Of a stretch of DNA of 64,000 nucleotides, positions 7,379 through 16,041 are shown one piece after another. The position numbers were made by a program, and so were the translations under genes. The stretch lies in NCBI RefSeq assembly GCF_020171745.1, contig NZ_JAIVAH010000004.1, positions 1 to 64,000 of the forward strand, given 5' to 3'. A model generated the notes under the pieces. The model was given only the letters and a program-made list of their open reading frames with translations. It had not been told where the DNA came from and did not search any database. Each line of letters begins with the position of its first letter. Positions within the stretch are counted from its first letter, which is position 1. The DNA comes from Prescottella equi. Lineage in GTDB: Bacteria; Actinomycetota; Actinomycetes; Mycobacteriales; Mycobacteriaceae.

Positions 7379-8743
7379 CTAGGCCAGCACCCGGCGCGCC
7401 TTCATCCCGTCGAAGACCGGGCCGATCTTGACCACGTCGCCGAACGTCGGCGCGTGCACCATCATGCCGTTGCCCATGTAGATGCCGACGTGTCCGGGGC
7501 CGCCCGCCTGCCAGTTGCCGAACACCAGGTCACCCGGCTGCGCGGCGGCCATCGGGATCTCGGTTCCGACGGCCCACTGCGTCTCCGACGTCCGCGGCAG
7601 CGCCACCTTGCCACCGCTGGCGGCGAAGATGGCGTACGACGTCAGCCCCGAGCAGTCGAAGCCGCCCGCCGTGGGACCGGTGATGTTGCCGCCACCCCAC
7701 ACGTACGGCAGGCCCAGGTACCGCATCGCGAGTTGGACGATGGCGCCGCCGATCCCGGTGGTGGGCAGGTTGATGTCGAGATTGAAGTTCGCGAACGGCG
7801 AGAGCAGTTGCTCGAACTGCCCCTCCGACGCCCGGATCTTCTGGATGTACGGACCGCTCTGGTCGGCGGCGTCGTCGGCGCCCGACGGCACCCCGCCCGC
7901 CTTACGGACCGCGCGGGTACCCGCGTTGAAGGCGGCCAGCGCGAGGTCGAGGGTGTCGCCCTGGACGAGCCCGTCATTCTTCCACGCCTCGACCTGAGCG
8001 TAGTTGTCGCACAACATGTGTCCGGCCGCCATGACGGAGTCGGCGACCCCGAGGATGTCGGCGTTGCCGTCACCGTCGGCGTCCTTGCCGTACTTGGCCC
8101 ACTCGCTCGGCATGAACTTGGCCGGTCCGCGTCCGCCCGCGAGCGACACCGGCGCCGTGGGGCCGTACCGGAAGTCGTTCTCCACCGAGAACAGTGCCGC
8201 GAGCGTGGGCGCCTTCACGCCGCCACAGATCTCGCCGGCCTGACGCAGCCACGGCGCGAACACCGCGATCGCGCCGACCTGGCCGAGATTGGTGGTGGGC
8301 AGGATCGCCGGCAGCGTCGGCAACGTGAGGCTGCCGATCCCGGGCAGGGTGATCGCGGGGGCCGCAACCGGGGCAGTGTCCGCGACCGTGGCCGGCGCGG
8401 ACACGACGGGCGCGGGAGCCGCGGCCACCGGCGGGGCGGGCTCGGGCGCAGCAGGTTCCGGCGCGGGCGCCGCCGCGGTGGACGGATCCGGCACGGGAGG
8501 CTTCGGGGCTTCGAGAGCGGGGATGGCCCGGACGAGATCGGTGGCCGCCTGCTGCCGCATCTCCGGCGGGAGCAGCGCGACGATGCTGTTGACCGGCTCG
8601 ACGAGCTGCGGCGCGGACTGCAGGGCGGCCGGTACTTGTTGCGTCTCGGGAGCTTGATCGGGTGTTGCATTCGCAACGGCTGGGAACGCGACACCTGTTA
8701 CTGCTGCGACAGCCACAACGGCGGCTGCGGGCTCCCATTTCAT
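7379..8743 (-). CDS. Secreted NlpC/P60 peptidoglycan hydrolase with transglycosylase-like domain
   Basis: 454 residues. It has an N-terminal signal peptide (VVAVAAVTGVAFPAVANA) and a Pro/Ala-rich linker to about residue 165. A lysozyme-like domain follows (about 180-290, ALFSVENDF and a DADGDGNADILG calcium-loop-like motif). The C-terminal NlpC/P60 domain has the catalytic Cys in DCSGLTSYA (about 363) and His in GHVGIYMG (about 418). It should cut both glycan and peptide bonds of peptidoglycan outside the cell, like RipA-type enzymes plus a lytic transglycosylase. ATG follows AGGAG. Secretion and cell-wall action are well supported; the exact bond is inferred. Confidence 0.93.
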   Translation of the reverse strand: MKWEPAAAVVAVAAVTGVAFPAVANATPDQAPETQQVPAALQSAPQLVEPVNSIVALLPPEMRQQAATDLVRAIPALEAPKPPVPDPSTAAAPAPEPAAPEPAPPVAAAPAPVVSAPATVADTAPVAAPAITLPGIGSLTLPTLPAILPTTNLGQVGAIAVFAPWLRQAGEICGGVKAPTLAALFSVENDFRYGPTAPVSLAGGRGPAKFMPSEWAKYGKDADGDGNADILGVADSVMAAGHMLCDNYAQVEAWKNDGLVQGDTLDLALAAFNAGTRAVRKAGGVPSGADDAADQSGPYIQKIRASEGQFEQLLSPFANFNLDINLPTTGIGGAIVQLAMRYLGLPYVWGGGNITGPTAGGFDCSGLTSYAIFAASGGKVALPRTSETQWAVGTEIPMAAAQPGDLVFGNWQAGGPGHVGIYMGNGMMVHAPTFGDVVKIGPVFDGMKARRVLA

Positions 8744-8828
8744 ACACCGCTCCTGGGGTCGTACTTGATCCGAGGACTCACGGTAACGGGCAAACCGACT
8801 GCCGCGGGTGGGATTCAGGAAACCCTCA

Positions 8829-8890
8829 GCGTTTCGCGCACTTGTCGTCGAACGGCGTGGGCCGGATGCGACGACAAGTGCGCGAAACGC
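8829..8890. repeat. Perfect 22-bp inverted repeat, likely terminator
   Basis: Arms 8829-8850 and 8869-8890 are exactly complementary over 22 bases, with an 18-base spacer. The arm core is CGCGCACTTGTCGTCG. It lies 16 bases beyond the metB stop, between two minus-strand genes, so it can terminate metB transcription. The perfect match and long arms are beyond what termination needs, which hints at a conserved repeat element or a protein-binding site. Confidence 0.8.
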
Positions 8891-8905
8891 GGGATCAGGG
8901 GCGGA

Positions 8906-10060
8906 TCAGCCGAGCGCCTGCTCGACGTCGGCGAGCAGGTCCGCCGCGTCCTCGATACCGACCGACAGACGCACCAGGTCCTCGGGAACCTCGAGCGCGG
9001 ACCCGGCCGTCGACGCGTGCGTCATCGCACCCGGGTGCTCGATCAGCGACTCGACGCCGCCGAGCGACTCGGCGAGCGTGAAGATCTGTGTGCGCGCGCA
9101 GAAGTCGAGCGCCGCCTGACGGCCGCCCTTCAACCGCACCGAGATCATGCCGCCGAACCGGCGCATCTGCTTGGCCGCCACCGCATGGCCCGGATGCGAC
9201 TCGAGACCCGGGTAGATGACCTGAGCGATCGCCGAGTGCCCGGTGAGCAGGTCGACGATCTTCTCGGCGTTGTCGCTGTGCCGCTCCATGCGCAGCGCGA
9301 GCGTCTTGATGCCGCGCATCGTGAGGAACGCGTCGAACGGGCCCGGCACCGCGCCGGCGCCGTTCTGCAGGAACGCGAACTTGGTGTCGAGTTCCTCGTC
9401 GTTCGTCACGAGCGCGCCACCGACGACGTCGGAGTGTCCGCCGATGTACTTGGTCGTCGAGTGCAGCGCGATGTCGGCGCCCAACTGCAGCGGCTGCTGC
9501 AGGTACGGCGACGCGAACGTGTTGTCCACCACCAGCTTCGCGCCGGCGGCGCGCGCCACCTCGGAGATCGCGGCGATGTCACCGATGTTGAGCAGCGGGT
9601 TGGTCGGGGTCTCGACCCACACCAGCTTCGTGTTCGGCCGGATCGCGGCGCGGACGGCATCGACGTCGGACACCGCCGCCGGGGTGTACTCGATTCCCCA
9701 CTGTGTGAAGACCTTGTCGATCAGCCGGAACGTGCCGCCGTAGGCGTCGTTCGGGATCACCAGGTGGTCGCCGGGGCGCAGCAGCGACCGCAGCACGCAG
9801 TCCGTCGCCGCCATGCCCGAGCCGAAGGCCCGCCCGAACGTGCCCGATTCGAGCGCCGCGAGGTTGGCTTCGAGCGGACGACGCGTCGGGTTGCCGGTGC
9901 GCGCGTACTCGAACCCGCCGCGCATGCCGCCGACGCCGTCCTGCGCGAACGTGGAGCTGGCGTAGATCGGGACATTGACCGCACCGGTCTGCGGATCCGG
10001 CTCGTAACCGGCGTGGATGGCCCTGGTGGAGAAACCGCTGGAGATTCCCTGCTCACTCAT
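8906..10060 (-). CDS. metB: Cystathionine gamma-synthase MetB
   Basis: 384 residues of the Cys/Met-metabolism PLP enzyme family. Diagnostic motifs are STRAIHAGYEPDPQTGAVN at the N-terminus, GDHLVIPNDAYGGT, VDNTFASPYLQ and HSTTKYIGGHSD, with the PLP lysine near residue 204. It condenses an activated homoserine with cysteine to cystathionine, or acts as a gamma-lyase in the reverse route. With cbs 700 bases away it gives a transsulfuration pair, as in mycobacteria where metB and cbs are near neighbours. A cystathionine gamma-lyase role cannot be excluded by sequence reading alone. Confidence 0.93.
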   Translation of the reverse strand: MSEQGISSGFSTRAIHAGYEPDPQTGAVNVPIYASSTFAQDGVGGMRGGFEYARTGNPTRRPLEANLAALESGTFGRAFGSGMAATDCVLRSLLRPGDHLVIPNDAYGGTFRLIDKVFTQWGIEYTPAAVSDVDAVRAAIRPNTKLVWVETPTNPLLNIGDIAAISEVARAAGAKLVVDNTFASPYLQQPLQLGADIALHSTTKYIGGHSDVVGGALVTNDEELDTKFAFLQNGAGAVPGPFDAFLTMRGIKTLALRMERHSDNAEKIVDLLTGHSAIAQVIYPGLESHPGHAVAAKQMRRFGGMISVRLKGGRQAALDFCARTQIFTLAESLGGVESLIEHPGAMTHASTAGSALEVPEDLVRLSVGIEDAADLLADVEQALG

Positions 10061-10099
10061 GGCGACCAGCCTAGCGACCGGCGGCCGAGTGTCCTCGGC

Positions 10100-10696
10100 T
10101 CAGCCCGCGATTACCTTGCCGACGGCCACCAGAACCTCCGTCATCTGCTGGCGTGTCATCTGTTCGCCACCCCCGGTGTGGACGGACACCAACACACCCG
10201 GCATCGCGAGCGCGAGGTCACCCGTACCGAGGGGATCGGAGATGAACCCGCCCAGGCGCGTCGCGGCCGACGATTCGACGAGCTGTTCCGGCTTCGATTT
10301 CGCCAGGTACTCCTGGGTCCGGGACAGCTCGTCGGCGCTCTTGTCCGACACCCCCATGGCGACCGCGAAATCGTCCGCGCCCGTCTTCCCGTCCTTCATG
10401 AAGAAACACATCGTCGCGCCGCCGGCCCCGGGCTTGGCCGGGGCCGGGTCGAGCGCGTAGCGCCGCACCACTCCGGCGACGGCCGATCCGATGTCCGCGC
10501 ACGGCGGCACACCGCCCACGCTCGACGGCGCTTTCGGTGCCCCCGTCGTTAGTGCCCCCGTCGTTGGTGCCCCACTCGATGGTGTCGCGATGCTCTGCGC
10601 TCGCGGCGTCCCCTCGACCGCTCCCCCGCATGCCGCTCCCGTGACCACCACTGCCGCCAGACATGCGGCAGCCCCCACTGCTCTCCCCCAATGCAT
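10100..10696 (-). CDS. Probable secreted lipoprotein, unknown function
   Basis: 198 residues. The signal peptide ends in a lipobox-like VTGAAC (Cys at about 23), followed by a Thr/Ser/Pro-rich linker that contains a TTGA(L/P) repeat. The globular domain has two Cys (CADIGS and MCFFMKDG), likely a disulfide, and ends VLVAVGKVIAG. It resembles the many actinobacterial lipoproteins of DUF3558-like build, but I cannot assign a family. It lies on the same strand between cbs and metB. The ribosome site before ATG 10696 is weak. Confidence 0.75.
   Translation of the reverse strand: MHWGRAVGAAACLAAVVVTGAACGGAVEGTPRAQSIATPSSGAPTTGALTTGAPKAPSSVGGVPPCADIGSAVAGVVRRYALDPAPAKPGAGGATMCFFMKDGKTGADDFAVAMGVSDKSADELSRTQEYLAKSKPEQLVESSAATRLGGFISDPLGTGDLALAMPGVLVSVHTGGGEQMTRQQMTEVLVAVGKVIAG
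10537..10573. repeat. 15-bp tandem repeat in the lipoprotein linker
   Basis: Two 15-base copies (10537-10551, 10552-10566) plus a partial third, differing at one base. They encode the TTGA(L/P) repeat of the linker. The period is a multiple of three, so copy changes would alter linker length without breaking the frame. Confidence 0.75.
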
Positions 10697-10774
10697 GGCG
10701 CCGAGCGTAACCGACCCCCCGAAACGACGAATTCCCGGTGGGCGTCCACCGGGAATCCGTCACGATTCGGGCAA

Positions 10775-12157
10775 TCAGGCTCCCGCGCTGAGGAACCCGA
10801 GCAGGTCGTGGCGGGTGATGACGCCGACGGGCTTGCCGTCGTCGACGACCATGAGCGCGTCGGTCTCGCCGAGCGCCTTGGTGGCCGACGACACCGGCTC
10901 GTGCGCGCCGATCAGCGGGAACGGCTTGCTCATGTGCTTCTCGACCGGGTCGGCGAGGGCCGCGCGGCCCTCGAACACAGCGCTCAGCAGATCGCGCTCG
11001 GACACGCTGCCCGCGACCTCGCCGGCCATGACCGGCGGTTCGGCGCCGACGACCGGCATCTGGGAGACGCCGTACTCGCGGAGGATCTCGATCGCGTCGC
11101 GCAGCGTCTCGGACGGGTGTGTGTGGACCAGGTCCGGCAGTTCACCGGACTTGCCGCGCAGCACGTCGCCGACGGTCCGCTCGCTGGTGTCGCCGTCGAG
11201 CGGGGTACGCAGGAAGCCGTACGACGCCATCCACTCGTCGTTGAAGATCTTCGACAGGTAGCCACGGCCGCCGTCGGGCAGCAGCACGACGACGACGGCA
11301 TCCGGGTCGCGTTCGGCGACCTTGAGCGCCGCGACGACGGCCATGCCGCACGAACCGCCGACCAGCAGGCCCTCCTCGCGGGCGAGGCGCCGGGTCATCT
11401 CGAAGGAGTCGGCGTCGGAGACGGCGATGATCTCGTCCGGCACGGACGGGTCGTACGCGGAGGGCCAGAAGTCCTCACCGACACCCTCGACGAGGTACGG
11501 CCGGCCGGTGCCGCCCGAGTAGACCGAGCCCTCGGGATCGGCGCCGATGACCTTGACCTTGCCGCCCGAGATCTCCTTGAGGTAGCGGCCGGTGCCGGTG
11601 ATGGTGCCGCCCGTGCCGACGCCGGCGACGAAGTGCGTCACCTTGCCGTCGGTGTCCCGCCAGATCTCGGGGCCGGTGGTCTCGTAGTGGCTGTCGGGTC
11701 CGCCCGGGTTGGCGTACTGGTTGGGCTTCCAGGCGCCCGGGATCTCCTTCACCAGACGGTCGGAGACGTTGTAGTAGCTGTCCGGGTGCTCGGGCGCGAC
11801 CGCGGTGGGGCACACCACGACCTCGGCACCGTACGCGCGCAGGACGTTGCGCTTGTCCTCGCTGACCTTGTCGGGGCAGACGAACACGCACTTGTAGCCA
11901 CGCTTCTGCGCGACCAGGGCCAGGCCGACGCCGGTGTTGCCGGACGTGGGCTCGACGATGGTGCCACCCGGCTTCAGCTCGCCCGACGCCTCGGCGGCGT
12001 CGATCATCTTGACCGCGATGCGGTCCTTCGAGCTACCGCCCGGATTGAGGTACTCGACCTTCGCCGCGACCAGGCCGGAGTTCGCGCCGACGACCGAGGA
12101 CAGCTTGACCAGAGGTGTGTTGCCGATGAGATCGACGACATGATCCGCGATGCGCAT
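10775..12157 (-). CDS. cbs: Cystathionine beta-synthase
   Basis: 460 residues. The PLP fold has the lysine in GGSSKDR (K44), the phosphate-binding loop SGNTGVG (about 70-76) and a GTGGTITGTGRYLKE motif. Two CBS regulatory domains follow (about 335-455, ending VITRHDLLGFLSAG). The enzyme joins serine and homocysteine to cystathionine, the first step of reverse transsulfuration towards cysteine. Length and domain order match mycobacterial Cbs. It reads divergently from the SGNH hydrolase gene, with 141 bases between them. Confidence 0.95.
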   Translation of the reverse strand: MRIADHVVDLIGNTPLVKLSSVVGANSGLVAAKVEYLNPGGSSKDRIAVKMIDAAEASGELKPGGTIVEPTSGNTGVGLALVAQKRGYKCVFVCPDKVSEDKRNVLRAYGAEVVVCPTAVAPEHPDSYYNVSDRLVKEIPGAWKPNQYANPGGPDSHYETTGPEIWRDTDGKVTHFVAGVGTGGTITGTGRYLKEISGGKVKVIGADPEGSVYSGGTGRPYLVEGVGEDFWPSAYDPSVPDEIIAVSDADSFEMTRRLAREEGLLVGGSCGMAVVAALKVAERDPDAVVVVLLPDGGRGYLSKIFNDEWMASYGFLRTPLDGDTSERTVGDVLRGKSGELPDLVHTHPSETLRDAIEILREYGVSQMPVVGAEPPVMAGEVAGSVSERDLLSAVFEGRAALADPVEKHMSKPFPLIGAHEPVSSATKALGETDALMVVDDGKPVGVITRHDLLGFLSAGA

Positions 12158-12298
12158 GCCCCCATGTTTCCAGATCGAATTCGGACACGTGCCGCGAAGG
12201 GGGCATTACCTGCGCCGACGGTTCCCGGAGTCGTCGACTCCAGCTTGTCGAGGCGACTAGATTCAGGAGTCCGACGCGCTTCTCGGAGGGTGAGTCCG

Positions 12299-13276
12299 AT
12301 GGACCGGTGGCGGACGGCTGCGAAGGCAGGGACGGCTGCCCTGCTGGCGGGCTCCGGTGCGGGTACCGCCTCCTGGGCCGCCTACACGTATCTCGTGTGG
12401 CAGGCCGGGCTCGCGCGGGGTCAGATCGTCCCGACCCGCCGGTGGCCCCCGGAGGCCGACGGCGTCTACACCGCCGGGTGTGCGCACCCCGAGCGGTGGC
12501 GCCGCGGCACCGACGTCGACCTGCACCTGATGTTGTTCGGCGACTCGACCGCGGCCGGACTGGGCTGCGACCTCGCCGAGGAGGTCCCCGGTGTCCTGCT
12601 GGCCCGCGACCTCGCCGACCGCACCGGAGCCCGGATCCGGCTCAGCACCAAGGCGCTCTCGGGAGCCACGTCGCGCGGTCTCGCCGGACAGGTCGACGCG
12701 ATGCTGGTCGCCGGTCCCGCACCCGACGCCGCGGTGATCATGATCGGCGCCAACGACGTCACGGCCGGGATGCCGCTGCGCGGTTCCGCCCGGCGCCTCG
12801 GCAGGGTGGTGTCACGGCTGCGGGACGCCGGCGCCGTCGTGGTCGTCGGCACGTGCCCCGATCTGGGGGTGATCACCGCGATCCCGCAACCGCTGCGGGC
12901 CCTCGCCCACGGCTGGGGGATGCAGTTGGCGCGACTGCAGGCCGCGGCCACCCGAGCGAGCGGTGGCCATCCCGTCCCGATCGGCCGTCTGCTCGCGTCC
13001 CGATTCCTCGAGGACCCCACGACGATGCTGTCCGACGACCACTACCACCCGTCCGCGGCGGGCTACCGCCTGGCCGCCGAACGCCTCGCTCCGGCCCTGA
13101 TGCGGGCTCTCGCTGAGTGGGACGGACCTTCGTCACGCGGCCGCCCCGAACACGTTCCAGAAGCCGGTTCGTTCTCGCAGGTCGACGCCCCGGCACCCCC
13201 TGGAAACATGCTTCGAGACCCGCTCCGGACACCGTTCGGGAGACGGCGAGGTGGTGATGCCGCCCCGGCAACGTAA
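12299..13276 (+). CDS. SGNH/GDSL-type hydrolase
   Basis: 325 residues from ATG 12299, nine bases after GGAGG; GTG 12290 would add three residues. The N-terminus has an uncleaved-anchor-like hydrophobic segment (about 10-33). The catalytic Ser is in FGDSTAAGLG (Ser83), the oxyanion Asn in GANDVT (about 150) and the catalytic Asp-His in DDHYHPS (about 247). An esterase or acyltransferase acting at or outside the membrane is expected; the substrate is unknown. It precedes a thiolase gene by 38 bases, an order also found in mycobacteria. Confidence 0.9.
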   Translation: MDRWRTAAKAGTAALLAGSGAGTASWAAYTYLVWQAGLARGQIVPTRRWPPEADGVYTAGCAHPERWRRGTDVDLHLMLFGDSTAAGLGCDLAEEVPGVLLARDLADRTGARIRLSTKALSGATSRGLAGQVDAMLVAGPAPDAAVIMIGANDVTAGMPLRGSARRLGRVVSRLRDAGAVVVVGTCPDLGVITAIPQPLRALAHGWGMQLARLQAAATRASGGHPVPIGRLLASRFLEDPTTMLSDDHYHPSAAGYRLAAERLAPALMRALAEWDGPSSRGRPEHVPEAGSFSQVDAPAPPGNMLRDPLRTPFGRRRGGDAAPAT

Positions 13277-13314
13277 GTTCAAGGGCGAAGAGACCACCGT
13301 ACGAAGGAGTTTCC

Positions 13315-14532
13315 ATGCCCGAGGCAGTCATTGTCTCCGTTGCCCGCTCGCCCATCGGCCGCGCCGTCAAGGGCTCGCTGGCCAGCATGCGCCCGGACGA
13401 TCTGGCAGCTCAGATGGTTGCCGCGGCGATCGCCAAGGTTCCCGAGCTCGATCCCACCGAGATCGACGACCTGATGCTGGGCAGCGGTCTGCCCGGTGGC
13501 AAGGCCGGCTTCAACATGGGTCGCATCGTCGCCATCAAGCTCGGCTACGACACCCTCCCCGGCACCACGATCACCCGCTACTGCTCGTCGTCGTTGCAGA
13601 CCACCCGTATGGCACTGCACGCGATCAAGGCCGGCGAGGGTGACGTGTTCATCTCCGCCGGTGTCGAGTCGGTGTCGAGCTTCGCGGCCGGCAACTCGGA
13701 CTCGCTGCCGGACACGAAGAACCCGTTCTTCGCCGAGGCCATGGAGCGCACCGCCGTCGCCGCACAGGGTGGCGTGCAGTGGAGCGACCCGCGTGAGAAC
13801 GGCATCGTCCCCGACGCGTACATCGCGATGGGCCAGACCGCCGAGAACGTCGCGCAGCTGACCGGCATCACCCGCGAGGACCAGGACCGCTGGGGCGTCC
13901 GCTCGCAGAACCGCGCGGAGGAGGCCATCAAGGCCGGCTTCTTCGAGCGTGAGATCACCCCGGTCACCCTGGCCGACGGCACCGTCGTCAGCACCGACGA
14001 CGGCCCGCGTGCCGGCGTCACCTACGAGGCCGTCAGCCAGCTGAAGCCGGTCTTCCGCCCCGACGGCACCATCAACGCCGGCAACTGCTGCCCGCTCAAC
14101 GACGGTGCTGCCGCGCTCGTCATCATGAGCGACACCAAGGCCAAGGCGCTGGGCCTGACCCCGCTCGCGCGCGTCGTGTCGACCGCCGTCTCCGGCCTGT
14201 CCCCCGAGATCATGGGCCTGGGCCCGATCGAGGCCACCAAGAAGGCGCTCGCCCTCGCCGGCAAGTCGGTCAGCGACATCGACCTGTTCGAGATCAACGA
14301 GGCCTTCGCGGTGCAGGTGCTGGGCTCGGCCCGCGCGCTGAACATCGACGAGGACAAGCTGAACGTCTCCGGTGGCTCCATCGCCATCGGCCACCCGTTC
14401 GGTATGACCGGCGCCCGCATCACCGCGACGCTGCTCAACAACCTGCAGACGTACGACAAGCAGTTCGGTGTCGAGACCATGTGTGTCGGCGGCGGCCAGG
14501 GCATGGCGATGGTGCTCGAGCGCCTGAGCTGA
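13315..14532 (+). CDS. Acetyl-CoA acyltransferase (thiolase, FadA3-like)
   Basis: 405 residues of the thiolase II family. The nucleophilic Cys is in RYCSSSLQ (C90), the His in IAIGHPFGMTG (about 361) and the second catalytic Cys in CVGGGQG (about 390). It cleaves 3-ketoacyl-CoA with CoA in fatty-acid beta-oxidation, or condenses acetyl-CoA. A strong GAAGGAG precedes ATG 13315. It ends in a 16-bp terminator. Confidence 0.94.
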   Translation: MPEAVIVSVARSPIGRAVKGSLASMRPDDLAAQMVAAAIAKVPELDPTEIDDLMLGSGLPGGKAGFNMGRIVAIKLGYDTLPGTTITRYCSSSLQTTRMALHAIKAGEGDVFISAGVESVSSFAAGNSDSLPDTKNPFFAEAMERTAVAAQGGVQWSDPRENGIVPDAYIAMGQTAENVAQLTGITREDQDRWGVRSQNRAEEAIKAGFFEREITPVTLADGTVVSTDDGPRAGVTYEAVSQLKPVFRPDGTINAGNCCPLNDGAAALVIMSDTKAKALGLTPLARVVSTAVSGLSPEIMGLGPIEATKKALALAGKSVSDIDLFEINEAFAVQVLGSARALNIDEDKLNVSGGSIAIGHPFGMTGARITATLLNNLQTYDKQFGVETMCVGGGQGMAMVLERLS

Positions 14533-14549
14533 TCCTCAGCTGAACCGCG

Positions 14550-14585
14550 AACGGGCGGCCACCGCAGATGCGGTGGCCGCCCGTT
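14550..14585. terminator. 16-bp bidirectional terminator
   Basis: Perfect stem 14550-14565 with 14570-14585, loop AGAT, then TTCGTC. It separates the convergent thiolase and BAX-inhibitor-like genes and can stop transcription from both sides. Confidence 0.9.
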
Positions 14586-14600
14586 TCGTCTGGCGCGAGA

Positions 14601-15446
14601 CTAGTCGTTGTTGAAGTAGCTCAGCAGGCGCAGGATCTCGACGTACAGCCAGACCAGGGTGACGGTCAGGCCGAGGGCGACGCCCCACGCGGCCTTCTCC
14701 GGCGCCTGGGCGCGGATCAGCTGGTCGGCAGCGTCGAAGTCCAGCAGGAAGCTGAACGCGGCGAGCGCGATGCAGACGAGGCTGAAGACGATCGCGACCG
14801 TGCCGCCGTCGCGCAGGCCGAAGCCGCCGTCGGTGAAGAAGCTGGCGATCAGGTTGCCGATCATGAGGACCATGACGCCGATGAGGCCGCCGATGATCAT
14901 GCGGGTCAGGCGCGGCGTGACGCGGATGGCGCCGGTCTTGTAGACGACCAGCATGCCGAAGAACACGCCGAACGTGCCGAGGATGGCCTGGCCGATCAGG
15001 GCCGAGCCGCCGACACCACCGAATTCGACCTCGGTGAACATGAACGACAGCGCGCCGAGGAACACGCCCTCACACGCGGCGTAGGCGAGCACGATCGCCG
15101 GGTTGTCCATCTTGCGGCCGAACGACGCGACCATCACCAGCACGAAGCCGATGAGACCGCCACCGATGACGAACGGGGCCGCGAGGTCGGTGTTTCCGTC
15201 GACGAGGAAGTACGAGATGATCGCCGACACGGTGAGCACACCGAGCGTGATCGCGGTCTTGGTGACGACGTCGTCGATCGTCATCGCCCGCTGCGTGGTC
15301 TGCTGGTACTGCTCGGGAGCGCCGTACTGCTGGCCGTACTCCTGGGTGACCTGCGCGGCACCTGCCTGCGCCGATCCGAACGTGGCGTAGCCCGTGCCCT
15401 CCTGTTTGGGCAGGTTCTTGAACACCGGGTTGCTGGTGGTGCGCAC
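14601..15446 (-). CDS. BAX inhibitor-1/YccA-type membrane protein
   Basis: 281 residues from GTG 15446 with GAAGGG nine bases upstream; ATG 15455 is an alternative. A Gln/Gly/Tyr-rich cytoplasmic head (about 1-60) is followed by about seven transmembrane helices typical of the BI-1-like superfamily, ending VTLVWLYVEILRLLSYFNND. Acidic residues in the last helices fit the family's pH-sensitive ion-leak site. Role in actinobacteria is unknown; membrane or calcium homeostasis is the family-level guess. Confidence 0.88.
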   Translation of the reverse strand: MRTTSNPVFKNLPKQEGTGYATFGSAQAGAAQVTQEYGQQYGAPEQYQQTTQRAMTIDDVVTKTAITLGVLTVSAIISYFLVDGNTDLAAPFVIGGGLIGFVLVMVASFGRKMDNPAIVLAYAACEGVFLGALSFMFTEVEFGGVGGSALIGQAILGTFGVFFGMLVVYKTGAIRVTPRLTRMIIGGLIGVMVLMIGNLIASFFTDGGFGLRDGGTVAIVFSLVCIALAAFSFLLDFDAADQLIRAQAPEKAAWGVALGLTVTLVWLYVEILRLLSYFNND

Positions 15447-15690
15447 CGTGCACATCCCTTCTCGTGGTCGTCTGTCGAGCGGGTCGGGCTCGAGTTCGGC
15501 CGGGTTCGACCGGCGTCGTTGTCCATAGAACGCACCGCACGGGAGGGAAAGTTCCCACACCACGAAGATGACTTGGACAATTCGGACCTTACCGGGCGCG
15601 CGCAATCACGTGCCATCCGAGCGCCTGATCAACCGTATCGTCGACGACCACAATCCAGCGCGAATTGGCGATCCGGAACAGAATGAAGTC

Positions 15691-16038
15691 ATGGGCATCG
15701 AAGAAGGACCAGACGACACTCTGGACGTCAGCGAGAGCCTCGATTCGGACGAGGTCCGCAACCAGGACGGCGACGACGTCGTGGATCCGCCGGACCACTG
15801 GAGCGAGGCGGACCGGTTCGGCACCACCCTGCGCGAGGCCGAGCAGGGCGAGAGCCTCGACCAGCGACTTGCCGAGGAGGAACCCGACGTGCCGCCGTCC
15901 GGTGGCGAACGTGAGTACGCCGAGGACCCCGACGAACTCCAGGGGGCCGAGATCATCGACGGCGTCATCGTCGAGGACGTCGGCCTGCATCACGGACAGG
16001 TCGACGGCGATGAGGCGGGCGGCGGACCCGTCCAGTAG
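15691..16038 (+). CDS. DUF5709-like acidic protein
   Basis: 115 residues, very acidic (about one third Asp/Glu), with no hydrophobic segment and so cytosolic. It starts ATG 15691 behind GAATGAAG. Segments such as PPDHWSEADRFGTT and EIIDGVIVEDVGLHHG fit the DUF5709 family of actinobacteria, which has no known function. The open frame extends upstream, but codon use there is poorer and no ribosome site supports an earlier start. It converges with the RsmC-like gene three bases away. Confidence 0.8.
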   Translation: MGIEEGPDDTLDVSESLDSDEVRNQDGDDVVDPPDHWSEADRFGTTLREAEQGESLDQRLAEEEPDVPPSGGEREYAEDPDELQGAEIIDGVIVEDVGLHHGQVDGDEAGGGPVQ

Positions 16039-16041
16039 CGG

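Noticed and set aside
8829-8890. CRISPR-type or integron repeat
   Set aside because: Single inverted repeat with no direct repeats or spacers. Terminator or repeat element fits better.
7139-10552. 1137-residue plus-strand open frame
   Set aside because: It runs antisense across the SEC-C gene, NlpC/P60, metB and the lipoprotein gene, all with clear motifs. The translation is Arg/Gly/His-rich with no domains, a GC-rich shadow.
10691-12298. Upstream half of the long frame that contains the SGNH hydrolase
   Set aside because: Antisense to cbs. Real coding begins at ATG 12299 with its ribosome site.
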